Shown: positions 7,261 to 16,708, numbered from the stretch's first letter. The stretch is 64,000 nt of DNA from DATMFV01 sp035555975 (GCA_035555975.1 DATMFV010000093.1:62001-126000); one strand, 5' to 3'. The notes: generated by a model not told the origin, from the sequence alone. Numbers and translations are program-made.

Positions 7261-9669
7261 CTACTCCGGCGATAATGCCCAGAACCGTCGGAAGGCTTCG
7301 GCCCAGTCGCGGTTTTCCACCGCTTTCCGGGCGTTTTGCCCCATCTGGCAACGGAGTTCCGGGTTTTGGAGGAGACGGCGCACGGCTTGCGTGAAGGAAC
7401 CGACGTCGAGGCTTTTGGTGATCAACCCGGTGACCCCTTCCTCCACCAGATCCTTCGGCCCGCCGGTATCGGAAACGACGGCGGGAAGCCCGGCGGCCTG
7501 TGCTTCGACGACGACGTTGCCGTAGGTGTCGGTGGTGCTCGGGAAAAGGAAGAGATCGGCGCTGGCGTAAGCGGTGGCGAGCGCTTCGCTATATAATGCG
7601 CCGGTAAAACAGGCTTCCGGCAAGGTCTTGCGGAGATGCGCCGCGTACGGGCCGTCGCCGACGAAGACGAACTGCGCGGACGTCCCCTCCGCCGCGAGTC
7701 GGCGGTACGCGGCGGCGATCATGTCGAGATCCTTCTCCTTGGAAATCCGGCCGACGTAGAGAACGATCGGCGTCGATTCGCTCCAGTCGCCGTATTTTCT
7801 CCAGAACCGGCGGTCGCGGCGGTCGGGATGGAAGAGAGTGGTGTCGAGCCCGCGCGGCAGGATGGCGATCCGTTCCTCCCTGATCCCGCGCTCCACCCAC
7901 GCCCGCCCGTAGCCCGATGAGTTGACGAACAGGAGATCGAGCTGGGAGTAAAACCCGTGCATGAACTTCCACGTCAACGTCTCCAGGAAGGTGTCGTCGG
8001 TCAGGATGCGGACGTACTGCGGGAAATCGGTGTGATAGATGCCGACCGCGCGCAGCCCAAGGAGCTTGGCAGCCAGCAGCGCGGTGATCCCGACCGGCCC
8101 CGGCGTGCTGATGATCAGTTCCGTGAATTTCTCGCGGTGGATGTAGTCGATGATCTCCAGGATCGGCGGGAAACTCAACTTCTGGAGTTCGTACTCGGGA
8201 AGCTCAAAATCGCCGATCGGGGTGAAATTACGGATCGGGATGTCGTGAATCTGGGAATCCGCCCGGCAGGTGATCACTTCAATTTCCGCCCCGGCGGCGA
8301 CCCCGGCGGCGACCATCTTGCGAATGGTGGTGGCGACGCCGTTGACATCCTCCAGCGTGTCGGTAAACCATGCCCGCCTGCGGTTGTGCAGCGGTTCGGG
8401 GATTGCTCCCATCATCTGCTCGCTCAAACGCCGCAACGCGGGACGGGGCGGGGCCTGCAACCGGAAAGCGTAGACGTACGGGCTGACGGTCAGCAGCACC
8501 GGCCCCAGGAGGCTCACCTCCTGCAACGCTTCGATCAGGTTACCGTGGGAGAGCTGTTTGACGAAACGGGTGAAAAACCGGAATGCCAACTGGCTGACGA
8601 AAAGGTTCGCCATCCGGAAGGCGCGCCGCTCGGATTCATCAATCCCCCGGGTCTGTTCGGCGATCAACTGGCGAAAATCGGCGTCGGAGATGGTCGAGGC
8701 AAGCTGTTTCCAGAGCGAAGCGTGCGCCGGTTTGGCCAGTTCGAAGATCTTGCCCGAAACGATCCCCTGGGCGACCATCCCGATCTTGTCGGTCAGCGAA
8801 AACTCGGTCGGGTCGCGCCCTTCCATGAAACGGGAAAAGACCTTCCGCACCAGCCCGTTGCCGGTCTCGTCGCCGCCGAAAAATTTCTCGTCGAAAAAAG
8901 AATAGAGGGTGTTGTAAAGCCCGTGGGAAAGGGCGAGCGGTGTGCCTCCCCGGCCATGGAGGGTACATGCCCCCTGGGCCACGAAGGCAAGAAACGCCGC
9001 CGGGGTTTTCGCCTTGGGCGTCTGGGTATAGGCCGAGGCGGGGAAGATGCCGCCATGGTCGTCCGAACCGCCGATGAGCACCTTTTTCCACGGTTCGGGG
9101 TGGGTCGGCTCCAGGCCGTGCCGGTTGGCGAACTGCTCGATTTTCTCCGGGGTGAGGCCGCCGAGCACCCACCGGGCGACCTCGCTCAACAAGGCATCGC
9201 GCAAGCCGTTAAGCCCCTCGAAATGCCGGAAAAGGAGGATCAGCTTTTCAAAGTGGGCGGCATCGGGCCGGGCGTCGGCCTGGTGCAAGGGGTGGGCGAC
9301 GGCGTGGACGATCCCCTGCGCGGCGAGGTAGCGTTGCAGTTCGTAGATATTCTCCCGCAGGGCCTGCATCTCCCGGTGTTGCGCTTCGGTGATGTTCCAC
9401 GCCAGAAGCTCGACCCGGAAGCGGTCCTCGGGAAACTGCGCGGTGATCTGTTCGCTGATGAAGACATCGCGCCGGTCGGCAATCTCCAGGCAACCGTCGA
9501 TCCGGTTATGGTCGGTGAAGGTGACGAAGTTCATCCCGGCGGCCTTCAACTGCCGGTAAAGCGCCTTCGGGTCGGAGTAGCTGTCGGGAAAGTCGAGGCG
9601 GCGCAACAACCATTCCGCAGACCGGTCGCTGTAGCGCGAATGAAGATGAAGATCAGCTTTGGAGAGCAT
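7261..9669 (-). CDS. PHP-domain phosphoesterase fused to GT4 glycosyltransferase
   Basis: This 802-residue two-domain protein starts at ATG 9669 (MLSKADLHLHSRYS), which overlaps the previous stop by 17 nt. Residues 1 to about 330 are a PHP metal-dependent phosphoesterase-like domain: KADLHLHSRYSD, VTFTDHNRIDG and HAVAHPLHQAD supply the metal-binding His and Asp residues. Residues about 430-800 are a retaining GT4 glycosyltransferase: a GPVGITALLAAKLLGL acceptor-side segment, VLYVGRISKEKDLD, FVFVGDGPY and the nucleotide-sugar EX7E-like region PSTTDTYGNVVVEAQAAGLP. The GT half probably transfers a sugar from a nucleotide donor to a lipid or glycan; the PHP half might remove a phosphate. It is the last gene of a cell-envelope operon after lnt and a deacetylase-like gene, so a role in a surface glycan or glycolipid is likely (inference). 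Confidence 0.88.
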   Translation of the reverse strand: MLSKADLHLHSRYSDRSAEWLLRRLDFPDSYSDPKALYRQLKAAGMNFVTFTDHNRIDGCLEIADRRDVFISEQITAQFPEDRFRVELLAWNITEAQHREMQALRENIYELQRYLAAQGIVHAVAHPLHQADARPDAAHFEKLILLFRHFEGLNGLRDALLSEVARWVLGGLTPEKIEQFANRHGLEPTHPEPWKKVLIGGSDDHGGIFPASAYTQTPKAKTPAAFLAFVAQGACTLHGRGGTPLALSHGLYNTLYSFFDEKFFGGDETGNGLVRKVFSRFMEGRDPTEFSLTDKIGMVAQGIVSGKIFELAKPAHASLWKQLASTISDADFRQLIAEQTRGIDESERRAFRMANLFVSQLAFRFFTRFVKQLSHGNLIEALQEVSLLGPVLLTVSPYVYAFRLQAPPRPALRRLSEQMMGAIPEPLHNRRRAWFTDTLEDVNGVATTIRKMVAAGVAAGAEIEVITCRADSQIHDIPIRNFTPIGDFELPEYELQKLSFPPILEIIDYIHREKFTELIISTPGPVGITALLAAKLLGLRAVGIYHTDFPQYVRILTDDTFLETLTWKFMHGFYSQLDLLFVNSSGYGRAWVERGIREERIAILPRGLDTTLFHPDRRDRRFWRKYGDWSESTPIVLYVGRISKEKDLDMIAAAYRRLAAEGTSAQFVFVGDGPYAAHLRKTLPEACFTGALYSEALATAYASADLFLFPSTTDTYGNVVVEAQAAGLPAVVSDTGGPKDLVEEGVTGLITKSLDVGSFTQAVRRLLQNPELRCQMGQNARKAVENRDWAEAFRRFWALSPE

Positions 9670-10525
9670 GTGGGAGCGACGACCTGCTGTTTTCGACCCA
9701 TCGTCCATACGGGAGCGGCGTGCGATCGGCAAGCGCCCGTTGGGCCAGCGTCTCGATCTGTCGCCAGATAGCCCGGTGTTCGAAATCGACCGGATGCAGC
9801 CCGATCCTCAGCAACTCCGCCGGGCGCAACCGGTTGAAGAGCGAACGGTTCCAGATGCGGCTCGCGCCGCGCCGCCAGAAACTGCGCACGCTCCAGACGA
9901 GCGATTGCGAGGCAAAGGTACGCTGGCAGGCGAGGTCGGTGATCGTCGCAAGCCGCACCGTGTAGGCAAAGCCGAGCTTGGTGAGCGCGGCCTGCGCCCC
10001 TTCGCTCAAAAGCCACGCCGGGGCGATGAACCCACGCGGGTCGAGCCCGATCTTTTGGAACCCCTCCCGCGCCTGGGCGACGAGCCAGAGCGCTTCGGCC
10101 CCGCTCATGTCGTAAAACTCGCCCTCTCCGGCGGTGTAAAACCGGGTGGTCAACCGGTCGCGCAGCGACTCTCCCTTGCGGCTGGCGCGCAGGTGGTAAA
10201 ACCCGTGGATGACCACTTCGTCTCCCTTCGTCTCCCGTTCGCGAAGCCAGTGGCAGAAGGCCGGGTCATCGAGAAAATGCCCCTTACGATGGTGGTCCGG
10301 AACGACGAGGAGCGAAAACCCGGAAAGCCCGAGCGCTTCGAGCCGTTCCACCATCTGCCGGGTTGCCTCAAACGTATGCGGAGAGACATCGTGCAGCGAG
10401 ACGATGAGGGAGCGTGTGGAAGAAGGAACGGGGGGTGCGACCACCGGCTTCGGGGCGCTCTCAACGACCGCCGCCGGGGAGGTGGGCGTTTTTGCGGGCG
10501 TCGTTGAAGGGAGATCGACTAACAT
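9653..10525 (-). CDS. DUF2334-type polysaccharide deacetylase-like protein
   Basis: The protein has about 290 residues. The ATG at 10525 shares its A with the lnt stop (TGATG), which decides the start and implies translational coupling. It opens with a short Pro/Ala/Thr-rich linker of about 40 residues, then the NodB-like motif IVSLHDVSPHTF (Asp after His). DEVVIHGFYHL supplies the His pair, PAWLLSEGAQAAL follows, and GLHPVDF lies near the C-terminus. DUF2334 members are predicted metal-dependent deacetylases of polysaccharides or glycolipids. The gene order lnt, deacetylase, PHP-GT4 suggests envelope glycan modification. No signal peptide is evident. Confidence 0.82.
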   Translation of the reverse strand: MLVDLPSTTPAKTPTSPAAVVESAPKPVVAPPVPSSTRSLIVSLHDVSPHTFEATRQMVERLEALGLSGFSLLVVPDHHRKGHFLDDPAFCHWLRERETKGDEVVIHGFYHLRASRKGESLRDRLTTRFYTAGEGEFYDMSGAEALWLVAQAREGFQKIGLDPRGFIAPAWLLSEGAQAALTKLGFAYTVRLATITDLACQRTFASQSLVWSVRSFWRRGASRIWNRSLFNRLRPAELLRIGLHPVDFEHRAIWRQIETLAQRALADRTPLPYGRWVENSRSSLPHALQS

Positions 10526-12210
10526 CAATGCGGAACTCGGCTGGGAGGCGATGGCTTTTGCCCCCCTTGCCGCTTCCGGCCCAAGGTGACGCAACCAAGC
10601 CATGCCACCGTAGCAAAAAGGGAGGCGATTGAAAAGAATTCACCGTGGCGGGTGTAAAAAGTTCGGCGCGCGGCGGGCGGGGGGACCTGGACCACGTCGG
10701 CGAGCACCCCTTCGGCGAAGGGATCGTCGAACTGCCGGGTGATACGGCCGTAAGAGTCGATGAAGGCGCTCACCCCGGTATTGGCGCACCGCAGGAGCGG
10801 CCTGCGGTTTTCGACGGCGCGGAAGACGGCGTTGGCGAGGTGCTGGCGCGAGGCGGCGCTCTCCAGAAACCAGCCGTCGTTGGTGACGTTGATGAGGCAT
10901 TGCGCCCCGGCTTCGACAAAACGGCGGGTCAGCCGCCCGACGGTATCCTCAAAACAGATCAGCACCCCGACTTTGAGCGACGGGTTTTCGAGTTCGAGCG
11001 GTTGCGTCGTGGTGCCGGGGGTGAAATCGCTCGGCACCAGGTCGCCGACGATCCAGGCAAAGAGCGGGAACGAGTGTCGGAACGGGATGTATTCGCCAAA
11101 GGGAACGAGATGGTTTTTCCGGTAGATCTGGACGCGCTCCCCCTTGCCGGTCAGGAGCGCGGCGATGTTGTAGTCGCGCTGCTCGGCGTCGTAGTCGAGC
11201 GTGCCGAGCAGGAAGTTGAAGTCGCCCCGCGAGGCAAACCCGTGGACGAAGGCAAAGTTGGTCCCGTCGGCGAACATCCCCTGCGGCGTGGCCGCTTCGG
11301 GCCAGATGAGCAGGTCGGGCCCCCAGGCCAGCGCGCTTTCGGTCAGGAAGGTGAGCCGTTCGAAGATCTGTTTCTCGTGCGCCTGGTCAAACTTTTCGTC
11401 CTGCGGGATGTTGGGCTGCACGGCGGCGACGCGCAGGGGGGTCGTCCCCTCCTGCTTCGGCCCGAAGAGCGCCCGCACGCCGAAGAGGAAGACCCCGGCG
11501 ACCATCACCATGGCCACGGAAAAGTCCCAGTGCGGGCGGATGCGGACCTCGGCGATCTCCCGGATGAACCGCTTGATGGTGATCACCGCGATCAGGTTCG
11601 TAAAGGTGAGCATGAACGAAAGGCCGCCGACGCCGGTGTATTCGACGATCTGGATGAACGCGAGATCGCTGTAAAGGGCGGTGCCGAGATTGTTCCACCC
11701 GAAGCCGGTGAAGAGCCAGCCGCGCAGCCACTCCAGCGCCGTCCAACCGGCCGCGCCGATCGCGGCGACCCGCAGGTTGGCGACCGAGCGGGTGAAATCG
11801 CCCGCATGCCGCCCGGCGCGCGCCAGCAGCGCCCCCCAGAGCGCCGGGTAGAGCGCCATGTAGAACCCGAGCAGGAACCACCCCGGTTCGGTGACGGTGG
11901 TCAGCCACGAAAAAGCGCTCCAGAAAAAGACCAGCCCGGTGACGTAGCCGAGCAGGAAGGCGCGGCCCGCCGGGTGATGGGAAAAGCGCCCCCAGCGGTC
12001 GCGTACCCGGCGGAACATCCCCCGCTTGCGGCTGACGGCGATCCGCGAGGGGGTGATCGGCGAAAGGGGCCGCGTCCGGTCAAAAAGGATGCCGCCGATC
12101 AACGGGATCAGGGCGATCCAGCAGAGCCAACCGTAGTTCCAGGTCGGAAGCGAAAGGGTCAGGAGAGCACCGCTTGCGATGGCGGCAACCCACGGCCAGT
12201 GGCGCAACAT
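10525..12210 (-). CDS. lnt: Apolipoprotein N-acyltransferase
   Basis: This 561-residue inner-membrane enzyme adds the third acyl chain to the N-terminal Cys of lipoproteins. About six hydrophobic segments precede a carbon-nitrogen hydrolase domain (from about residue 260) carrying the expected Glu-Lys-Cys triad: LLIWPEAATPQGMF, YRKNHLVPFGEYIPF and VGVLICFEDTVG; NVTNDGWF also matches. The length is somewhat above the E. coli protein because of a cytoplasmic insert near residues 45-80 (SPITPSRIAVSRKRG). It begins 8 nt after the small upstream gene and shares one base with the next gene. Confidence 0.95.
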   Translation of the reverse strand: MLRHWPWVAAIASGALLTLSLPTWNYGWLCWIALIPLIGGILFDRTRPLSPITPSRIAVSRKRGMFRRVRDRWGRFSHHPAGRAFLLGYVTGLVFFWSAFSWLTTVTEPGWFLLGFYMALYPALWGALLARAGRHAGDFTRSVANLRVAAIGAAGWTALEWLRGWLFTGFGWNNLGTALYSDLAFIQIVEYTGVGGLSFMLTFTNLIAVITIKRFIREIAEVRIRPHWDFSVAMVMVAGVFLFGVRALFGPKQEGTTPLRVAAVQPNIPQDEKFDQAHEKQIFERLTFLTESALAWGPDLLIWPEAATPQGMFADGTNFAFVHGFASRGDFNFLLGTLDYDAEQRDYNIAALLTGKGERVQIYRKNHLVPFGEYIPFRHSFPLFAWIVGDLVPSDFTPGTTTQPLELENPSLKVGVLICFEDTVGRLTRRFVEAGAQCLINVTNDGWFLESAASRQHLANAVFRAVENRRPLLRCANTGVSAFIDSYGRITRQFDDPFAEGVLADVVQVPPPAARRTFYTRHGEFFSIASLFATVAWLGCVTLGRKRQGGQKPSPPSRVPH

Positions 12211-12218
12211 GACTTTTT

Positions 12219-12521
12219 TTACTCGCGGCGCACCCGGCGCGAACGGGTGGGGGCTTCGCTCGGGTCGATCGCTTCCTTGAGTTCGCGGGCGTAACCGGGG
12301 TTGACGAAAAACGAGGTGCGGGGGACCTCCTCCGGCACGTCGAGATCGCGCGAGGAACTGACGTAGCCGACCGAGATGAGCGTCTGCAAGGTCTCAAAGA
12401 GGGTCTTTTCGCTCATGGAGGAGAGACGGGTCTGAAGCGCCGTCCCGGACATCGGCACCCCGCTGAAGCCGAGCGCCTTGATGAGGCTCGTTTCGCCGCC
12501 GTCGAGATGAATGTTGCTCAT
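12219..12521 (-). CDS. Small conserved-type protein, possible winged-helix fold
   Basis: This 100-residue protein sits 8 nt before lnt. The residues LIKALGFSGVPMSGTALQTRL followed by TLFETLQTLISVGYVS read like a helix-turn-helix with a recognition helix and wing, suggesting a small winged-helix protein. The C-terminus is basic (TRSRRVRRE). I do not recognise a named family. Its tight spacing to lnt implies co-transcription; regulation of the envelope operon is only a guess. Confidence 0.6.
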   Translation of the reverse strand: MSNIHLDGGETSLIKALGFSGVPMSGTALQTRLSSMSEKTLFETLQTLISVGYVSSSRDLDVPEEVPRTSFFVNPGYARELKEAIDPSEAPTRSRRVRRE

Positions 12522-12607
12522 GGTATTCTAAGATTGGGCAAAAAAGCAGGGGGACCGATGCTCTTCCACCATCCGCCGCCCCGCGTCAAGTGAAACCCCT
12601 CCCGCCC

Positions 12608-14569
12608 TCAGGCGAGCCGCCGGTCGACATCGGCCCGGATTTCGCGCCAGAGATGCTCGAGCGAGGCGGCCACTTCCTGTTTGATGGCGGCCAGTTCCTC
12701 CGCGCCGAGGCGCTGGCCCTCCTCCGGGAGACGCCGGCCGAAAAAGTAGAACTTGATCTTCGGTTCAGTGCCCGAGGGGCGGACGGCGACGCGGCGGCCG
12801 TCGGCCAGTTCCATCATCAGCATCGCCTCCTTGGGAAGCGCTTCGCCTTCGGAATCAAGAATCGTTTCCGTGGCGAACTGGGTGATCTTCTTCATCGGCG
12901 AGCCGTCGAGTTCCTTCGACGGAGCCGAAGCATACGACTCCACCAGTTGCCGGATCTTCGCCGCCCCCTGCGCCCCTTCGAAGGTCAGGCTTTCGTTGCG
13001 CTCCAGGTAGTAGCCGAACTCGGCGTAAATTTCGTCGAGCAGCACGTCAAGCGTGATGCCGCGCGACTTGGCGAGCGCCGCCACTTCGGCAAACATCACG
13101 GCGGCCCCGTTGGCGTCCTTGTCGCGCACGAAGTCGGCTCCGCTGTAGCCGTAGCTCTCTTCGCCGCCGAAGACGTAAAACGTGGAGTGCTCCAGCCGGG
13201 CGGCCCGGGTCTCTTCCTCGGAGAGATCGCGGTAGCGCTCGCGGATCGTTTCGGGCAGGGCGGCTTCGTAGCGGGTCAGTTTCGCACCGATGTATTTGAA
13301 CCCGGTCAGCGTCTCAACGCAACGCAACCCGAGCCGCTGCGCGATCGTTTTCTGGAGATCGGTCGTCACGAGGGTCTTGATGATGACCGCGCGGTGGACG
13401 TTCTCGGGGTTAAGCACCCCCTGGCGCAGCAGGGTGGTCACCCGGTACCACGCCATGAGCGAGCCGATCTGGTTGCCGGTGAGGAGTTCCATCTTCCCCT
13501 TTGCGTTGCGGAAGGCGATGCCGAGCCGGTCGCTGTCGGGGTCGGTCCCCATGACGAGATCGGCCCCTTCGCGGTCGGCCAGTTCGAGCGCCATCCGGAG
13601 CGCTTCGGCGTTTTCGGGGTTCGGGCTTTTGACGGTCGGGAAACGGCCGTCGAACCCGGCCTGTTCCGCCACGACCTCCACCTGGAACCCGAGTTCGCGC
13701 AGGATCGGGATGCTGATGACGCCGCCGGTGCCGTGGATCGGGGTGAAGACGATCTTCAGGTCGTTGGCCGCGCGGATCACCTCCGGGTCGAGGATGAGGG
13801 TTTTAAGCCGGGCGATGTAGGCGGCGTCGTGCTCCGGGCCGACCCGGTCGATCGTCCCCTGCGCCTGGGCGGCAACCGGCTCGTAGGTGTCGGACTCGAC
13901 GGCGTTCACCTTGGCGATGATCCCGCTCGCGTGCGGTTCGATCACCTGCGCGCCGTCGTTGAAGTAGACTTTGTAGCCGTTGTCGTGCGGCGGGTTGTGG
14001 CTCGCGGTGATGACAATTCCCGCGTGCGAGCGGGTGGAGCGGACGGTGAACGAAAGCTGCGGCGTGGAGCGCGGCTGGGTAAAGAGAACCACGTCGACCC
14101 CGTTTTCGCTGGCGACCCGGGCGGCGAGTTCCGCGAAATCGTGCGAGAAATGGCGCGTGTCGTGCGCGATGGAGAGCCGCGGTTTGCCGGGGAGCCCCTG
14201 CGCCGCAAACCACTCCTTGAGGTAATCGCAAAGGCCGCGCGTCGCCCGGGCGACGTTGAAGCGGTTCATTGCGTTGGTGCCGACGCATGGAAACTCCGGC
14301 CGCCCGAGGTCCTGCGGCGTCCCTTTTTCGGCTTGCGTGACGATCTTGCCGATCGTCCGCCCCCGCAGGCCGCCGGTCCCGAAGGCGAGGGTCTTGAAAA
14401 AACGGTCGTTCAACTCCTCCCACGCTTCGGCGTCGAGCAGTTCGGTGATGCTCGCCTCCACCAGCGGGGAAGCACTCCGCTCCAAAAGCTGGAGCAGGTT
14501 GTCGACACTGGCCTGGAGAAGCGGCGTGGAGGCAGGGGCGTTGCAGAGGCGTTCTTGGAGTGTGCTCAT
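12608..14569 (-). CDS. Phosphoglucomutase / phosphomannomutase
   Basis: The enzyme interconverts hexose 1- and 6-phosphates, feeding nucleotide-sugar synthesis and glycogen metabolism. It is 653 residues from ATG 14569 (MSTLQERL), longer than PGM of the GlmM type and in the range of the PGM2-like branch. Motifs in order: GTGGLRGRT near residue 64; the active-site phosphoserine in VITASHNPPHDNGYKVYF near residue 190; the metal loop GTDPDSDRLGIA; the sugar-recognition loop FGGEESYGYSG; and the phosphate-binding RPSGTEPKIKFY near the C-terminus. It is the first gene of the leftward block and is 86 nt from the next gene, so co-transcription with lnt is possible but not certain. Confidence 0.92.
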   Translation of the reverse strand: MSTLQERLCNAPASTPLLQASVDNLLQLLERSASPLVEASITELLDAEAWEELNDRFFKTLAFGTGGLRGRTIGKIVTQAEKGTPQDLGRPEFPCVGTNAMNRFNVARATRGLCDYLKEWFAAQGLPGKPRLSIAHDTRHFSHDFAELAARVASENGVDVVLFTQPRSTPQLSFTVRSTRSHAGIVITASHNPPHDNGYKVYFNDGAQVIEPHASGIIAKVNAVESDTYEPVAAQAQGTIDRVGPEHDAAYIARLKTLILDPEVIRAANDLKIVFTPIHGTGGVISIPILRELGFQVEVVAEQAGFDGRFPTVKSPNPENAEALRMALELADREGADLVMGTDPDSDRLGIAFRNAKGKMELLTGNQIGSLMAWYRVTTLLRQGVLNPENVHRAVIIKTLVTTDLQKTIAQRLGLRCVETLTGFKYIGAKLTRYEAALPETIRERYRDLSEEETRAARLEHSTFYVFGGEESYGYSGADFVRDKDANGAAVMFAEVAALAKSRGITLDVLLDEIYAEFGYYLERNESLTFEGAQGAAKIRQLVESYASAPSKELDGSPMKKITQFATETILDSEGEALPKEAMLMMELADGRRVAVRPSGTEPKIKFYFFGRRLPEEGQRLGAEELAAIKQEVAASLEHLWREIRADVDRRLA

Positions 14570-14897
14570 AATGTCCGTTGGGAAAGAGGATGGCAAAAGG
14601 AAGGGGTGAAATCCAATTCAAAGCGTCTGTCGGGGCGGTTTCACGCTTGAAAAAACTGATTCCCGAGTAATCCTATCAACTTTTTCCTTTACACGTTCCG
14701 GGATTCGGTTTTAGGCTCCGATCCAAGGGAAATCGCTGATGAAAGAGGCCGTGCCGTTTTCGCAAATCCGTAATCGGGCGTGACGACAGACCCCGCTTCT
14801 GGTTGATTTTCCAAAAAACGGCCCTTCCACCTCTCTTTTTTCATTGGATTCAAAGAGAGGTGGTGTCCGTTTTACTTTATCCGACTGATTTTTATCC
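14570..14897. promoter_or_regulatory. Divergent region between pgm and cysJ with a long leader hairpin
   Basis: These 328 bases separate two divergent genes. The main structure is an inverted repeat, CCACCTCTCTTT (14827-14838) with AAAGAGAGGTGG (14852-14863), a perfect 12 bp with a 13-nt loop. It is extended beyond small internal loops by AAAACGG (ending at 14821) with CCGTTTT (from 14867). It lies about 35 nt before the cysJ ATG. It could be a bidirectional terminator-like barrier or a cis-regulatory leader for sulfur control. I see no match to a known riboswitch consensus. Confidence 0.5.
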
Positions 14898-16697
14898 ATG
14901 CTTCCTGAGCACTCTCCTTTCATTCCGGCCCAACGTCGTTCCCTGGAGGAACTGCTGGCCACCTTTTCGCCCGCGCAACGCTTCTGGCTTGCCGGTTACC
15001 TTTCCGCCACCCCGGTCGGCGGCGCGGCGGCCCAGGCCGGCCCCGCCCCTGCGGGTCCCAAGCTGACGGTTCTTTACGGCTCGGAGTCGGGCAACGCCGA
15101 AAAGCTGGCCGGACTCGCCGCCAAGGATGCCAAGAAGCGGGGGTTCAAGTCGAGCGTGGTCAACATGGCCGACATCACCCCGACGGAACTGGCCAAGGTC
15201 GAAAACCTGCTGGTGATCGTCAGCACCTGGGGCGAGGGCGACCCGCCCGAAACCGCCGCCGCGTTCCACAAGCAACTGATGACCGAAGCGCTGGAGCTTC
15301 CCAAGCTGCGCTACTCGGTCTGCGCGCTGGGCGATACCTCGTACACCAATTTCTGCCAGACCGGCAAGGAGGTCGACGCACGGCTGGAGACCTTCGGCGC
15401 GGAACGGCTGACGCCGCGTCAGGATTGCGATGTCGATTACGACGACGACTACAAAAAGTGGATCGATGCCGCGCTCGAAGCGTTTGGCCCGGTCGAGACG
15501 GCCCCGGTCAACGGCTCCAATGGCAATGCCAACGGCAACGCGGTCCTCTCCTTTGCCACGCTGCCGCAGGCTCCCGAATACAGCCGCAAGAACCCGTTCC
15601 AGTCGGAACTGCTCGAACGCGTCCTCCTCAACGGCACCGGTACGGCAAAGGAGACCTGGCACTACGAGCTTTCGCTGGAAAACTCCGGGCTCGACTACGA
15701 GCCGGGCGACGCGCTGGGGGTCCTGACGATCAACCCCGATGACGTGATCGAACCGGTCCTCAAAGCCGCGCGCCTTTCGGGGACCGAGGCGGTCGAGGTC
15801 GCAGGCGTGAAAAAATCGCTCACCGAAGCGTTGCGGGAGGATTACGACATCACCGTCCTTTCCCGCCCGTTCCTGACGAAGCTCCAGGGGCTTGTCCAGT
15901 CGCCCAAGCTCGCGGAACTCCTTTCCGCAGGTTGCGAAGACCAGTTGCGCGACTACCTCTGGGGGCGCTGGATCGTCGATGCGCTGGAGGATTTTCCGCC
16001 CAAGACGCTGACGGCGGCGGAACTGACCGGCATCCTGCGCAAGCAGCCGCCGCGGCTTTACTCGATCGCTTCGAGCCTGCTGGCGCACCCGGACGAGGTT
16101 CACCTGACGATCGCGTCGGTCCGCTACCGGACCCACGGGCGCGACCGCAAGGGGATTGCCTCGACCTGGTTTGCCGACGCGCTCAAAAAGGGCGATCCGG
16201 TGCCGGTCTACCTGCACAAGAACAAGAACTTCCGGCTTCCGGCCTCCGGCGATACGCCGATCATCATGGTCGGGCCGGGCACGGGGGTCGCGCCGTTCCG
16301 CTCGTTTGTGGAACACCGCGCGGAACTCGGGCATAAGGGGAAATCGTGGCTCCTCTTCGGCGACCAGCGTTACTCCTACGACTTCCTCTACCAGCTCGAA
16401 TGGCAGCAGCACCTCGCCGACAAGGCGCTTTCGCGGCTCGATGTCGCCTTTTCGCGCGACCAGCCCGAGAAGATCTACGTGCAGGACAAGATGCGCGAAC
16501 AGGGCCGCGATCTCTACGCCTGGCTGGAGGAAGGGGCGCACTTCTACGTCTGCGGCGATGCCTCGCGCATGGCGCACGACGTTCACGATGCGCTTCTCTC
16601 CATCGTTGAAAAAGAAGGCGGCAAATCGCGCGAAGCCGCTGAAAGCTACCTCGAAGACCTCAAAAAGGCGAAACGCTACCAGCGCGACGTGTACTGA
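14898..16697 (+). CDS. cysJ: Sulfite reductase (NADPH) flavoprotein alpha subunit
   Basis: This subunit passes electrons from NADPH through FAD and FMN to the CysI hemoprotein for six-electron reduction of sulfite to sulfide. It is 599 residues, the normal size. An N-terminal segment (LLATFSPAQRFWLAGYL) precedes the flavodoxin domain, with FMN loop YGSESGNAEKLA near 60-71 and STWGEGDPP. A Gly/Asn-rich linker (SNGNANGNAV) leads to the FAD/NADP reductase half: RLYSIASS for FAD; MVGPGTGVAPFRSF, LLFGDQRYSYDFLY and FYVCGDASRMA for NADPH; and the terminal aromatic YQRDVY. It sits 11 nt before cysI in a clear operon. Confidence 0.95.
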   Translation: MLPEHSPFIPAQRRSLEELLATFSPAQRFWLAGYLSATPVGGAAAQAGPAPAGPKLTVLYGSESGNAEKLAGLAAKDAKKRGFKSSVVNMADITPTELAKVENLLVIVSTWGEGDPPETAAAFHKQLMTEALELPKLRYSVCALGDTSYTNFCQTGKEVDARLETFGAERLTPRQDCDVDYDDDYKKWIDAALEAFGPVETAPVNGSNGNANGNAVLSFATLPQAPEYSRKNPFQSELLERVLLNGTGTAKETWHYELSLENSGLDYEPGDALGVLTINPDDVIEPVLKAARLSGTEAVEVAGVKKSLTEALREDYDITVLSRPFLTKLQGLVQSPKLAELLSAGCEDQLRDYLWGRWIVDALEDFPPKTLTAAELTGILRKQPPRLYSIASSLLAHPDEVHLTIASVRYRTHGRDRKGIASTWFADALKKGDPVPVYLHKNKNFRLPASGDTPIIMVGPGTGVAPFRSFVEHRAELGHKGKSWLLFGDQRYSYDFLYQLEWQQHLADKALSRLDVAFSRDQPEKIYVQDKMREQGRDLYAWLEEGAHFYVCGDASRMAHDVHDALLSIVEKEGGKSREAAESYLEDLKKAKRYQRDVY

Positions 16698-16708
16698 ATT
16701 TTTTTCCT

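Noticed and set aside
14570..14897. SAM or other known riboswitch in the cysJ leader
   Set aside because: No conserved core sequence could be matched; only a long simple hairpin is seen.
14711..14962. 83-residue minus frame upstream of cysJ
   Set aside because: Overlaps the cysJ start and the leader hairpin and has no family features; treated as non-coding.
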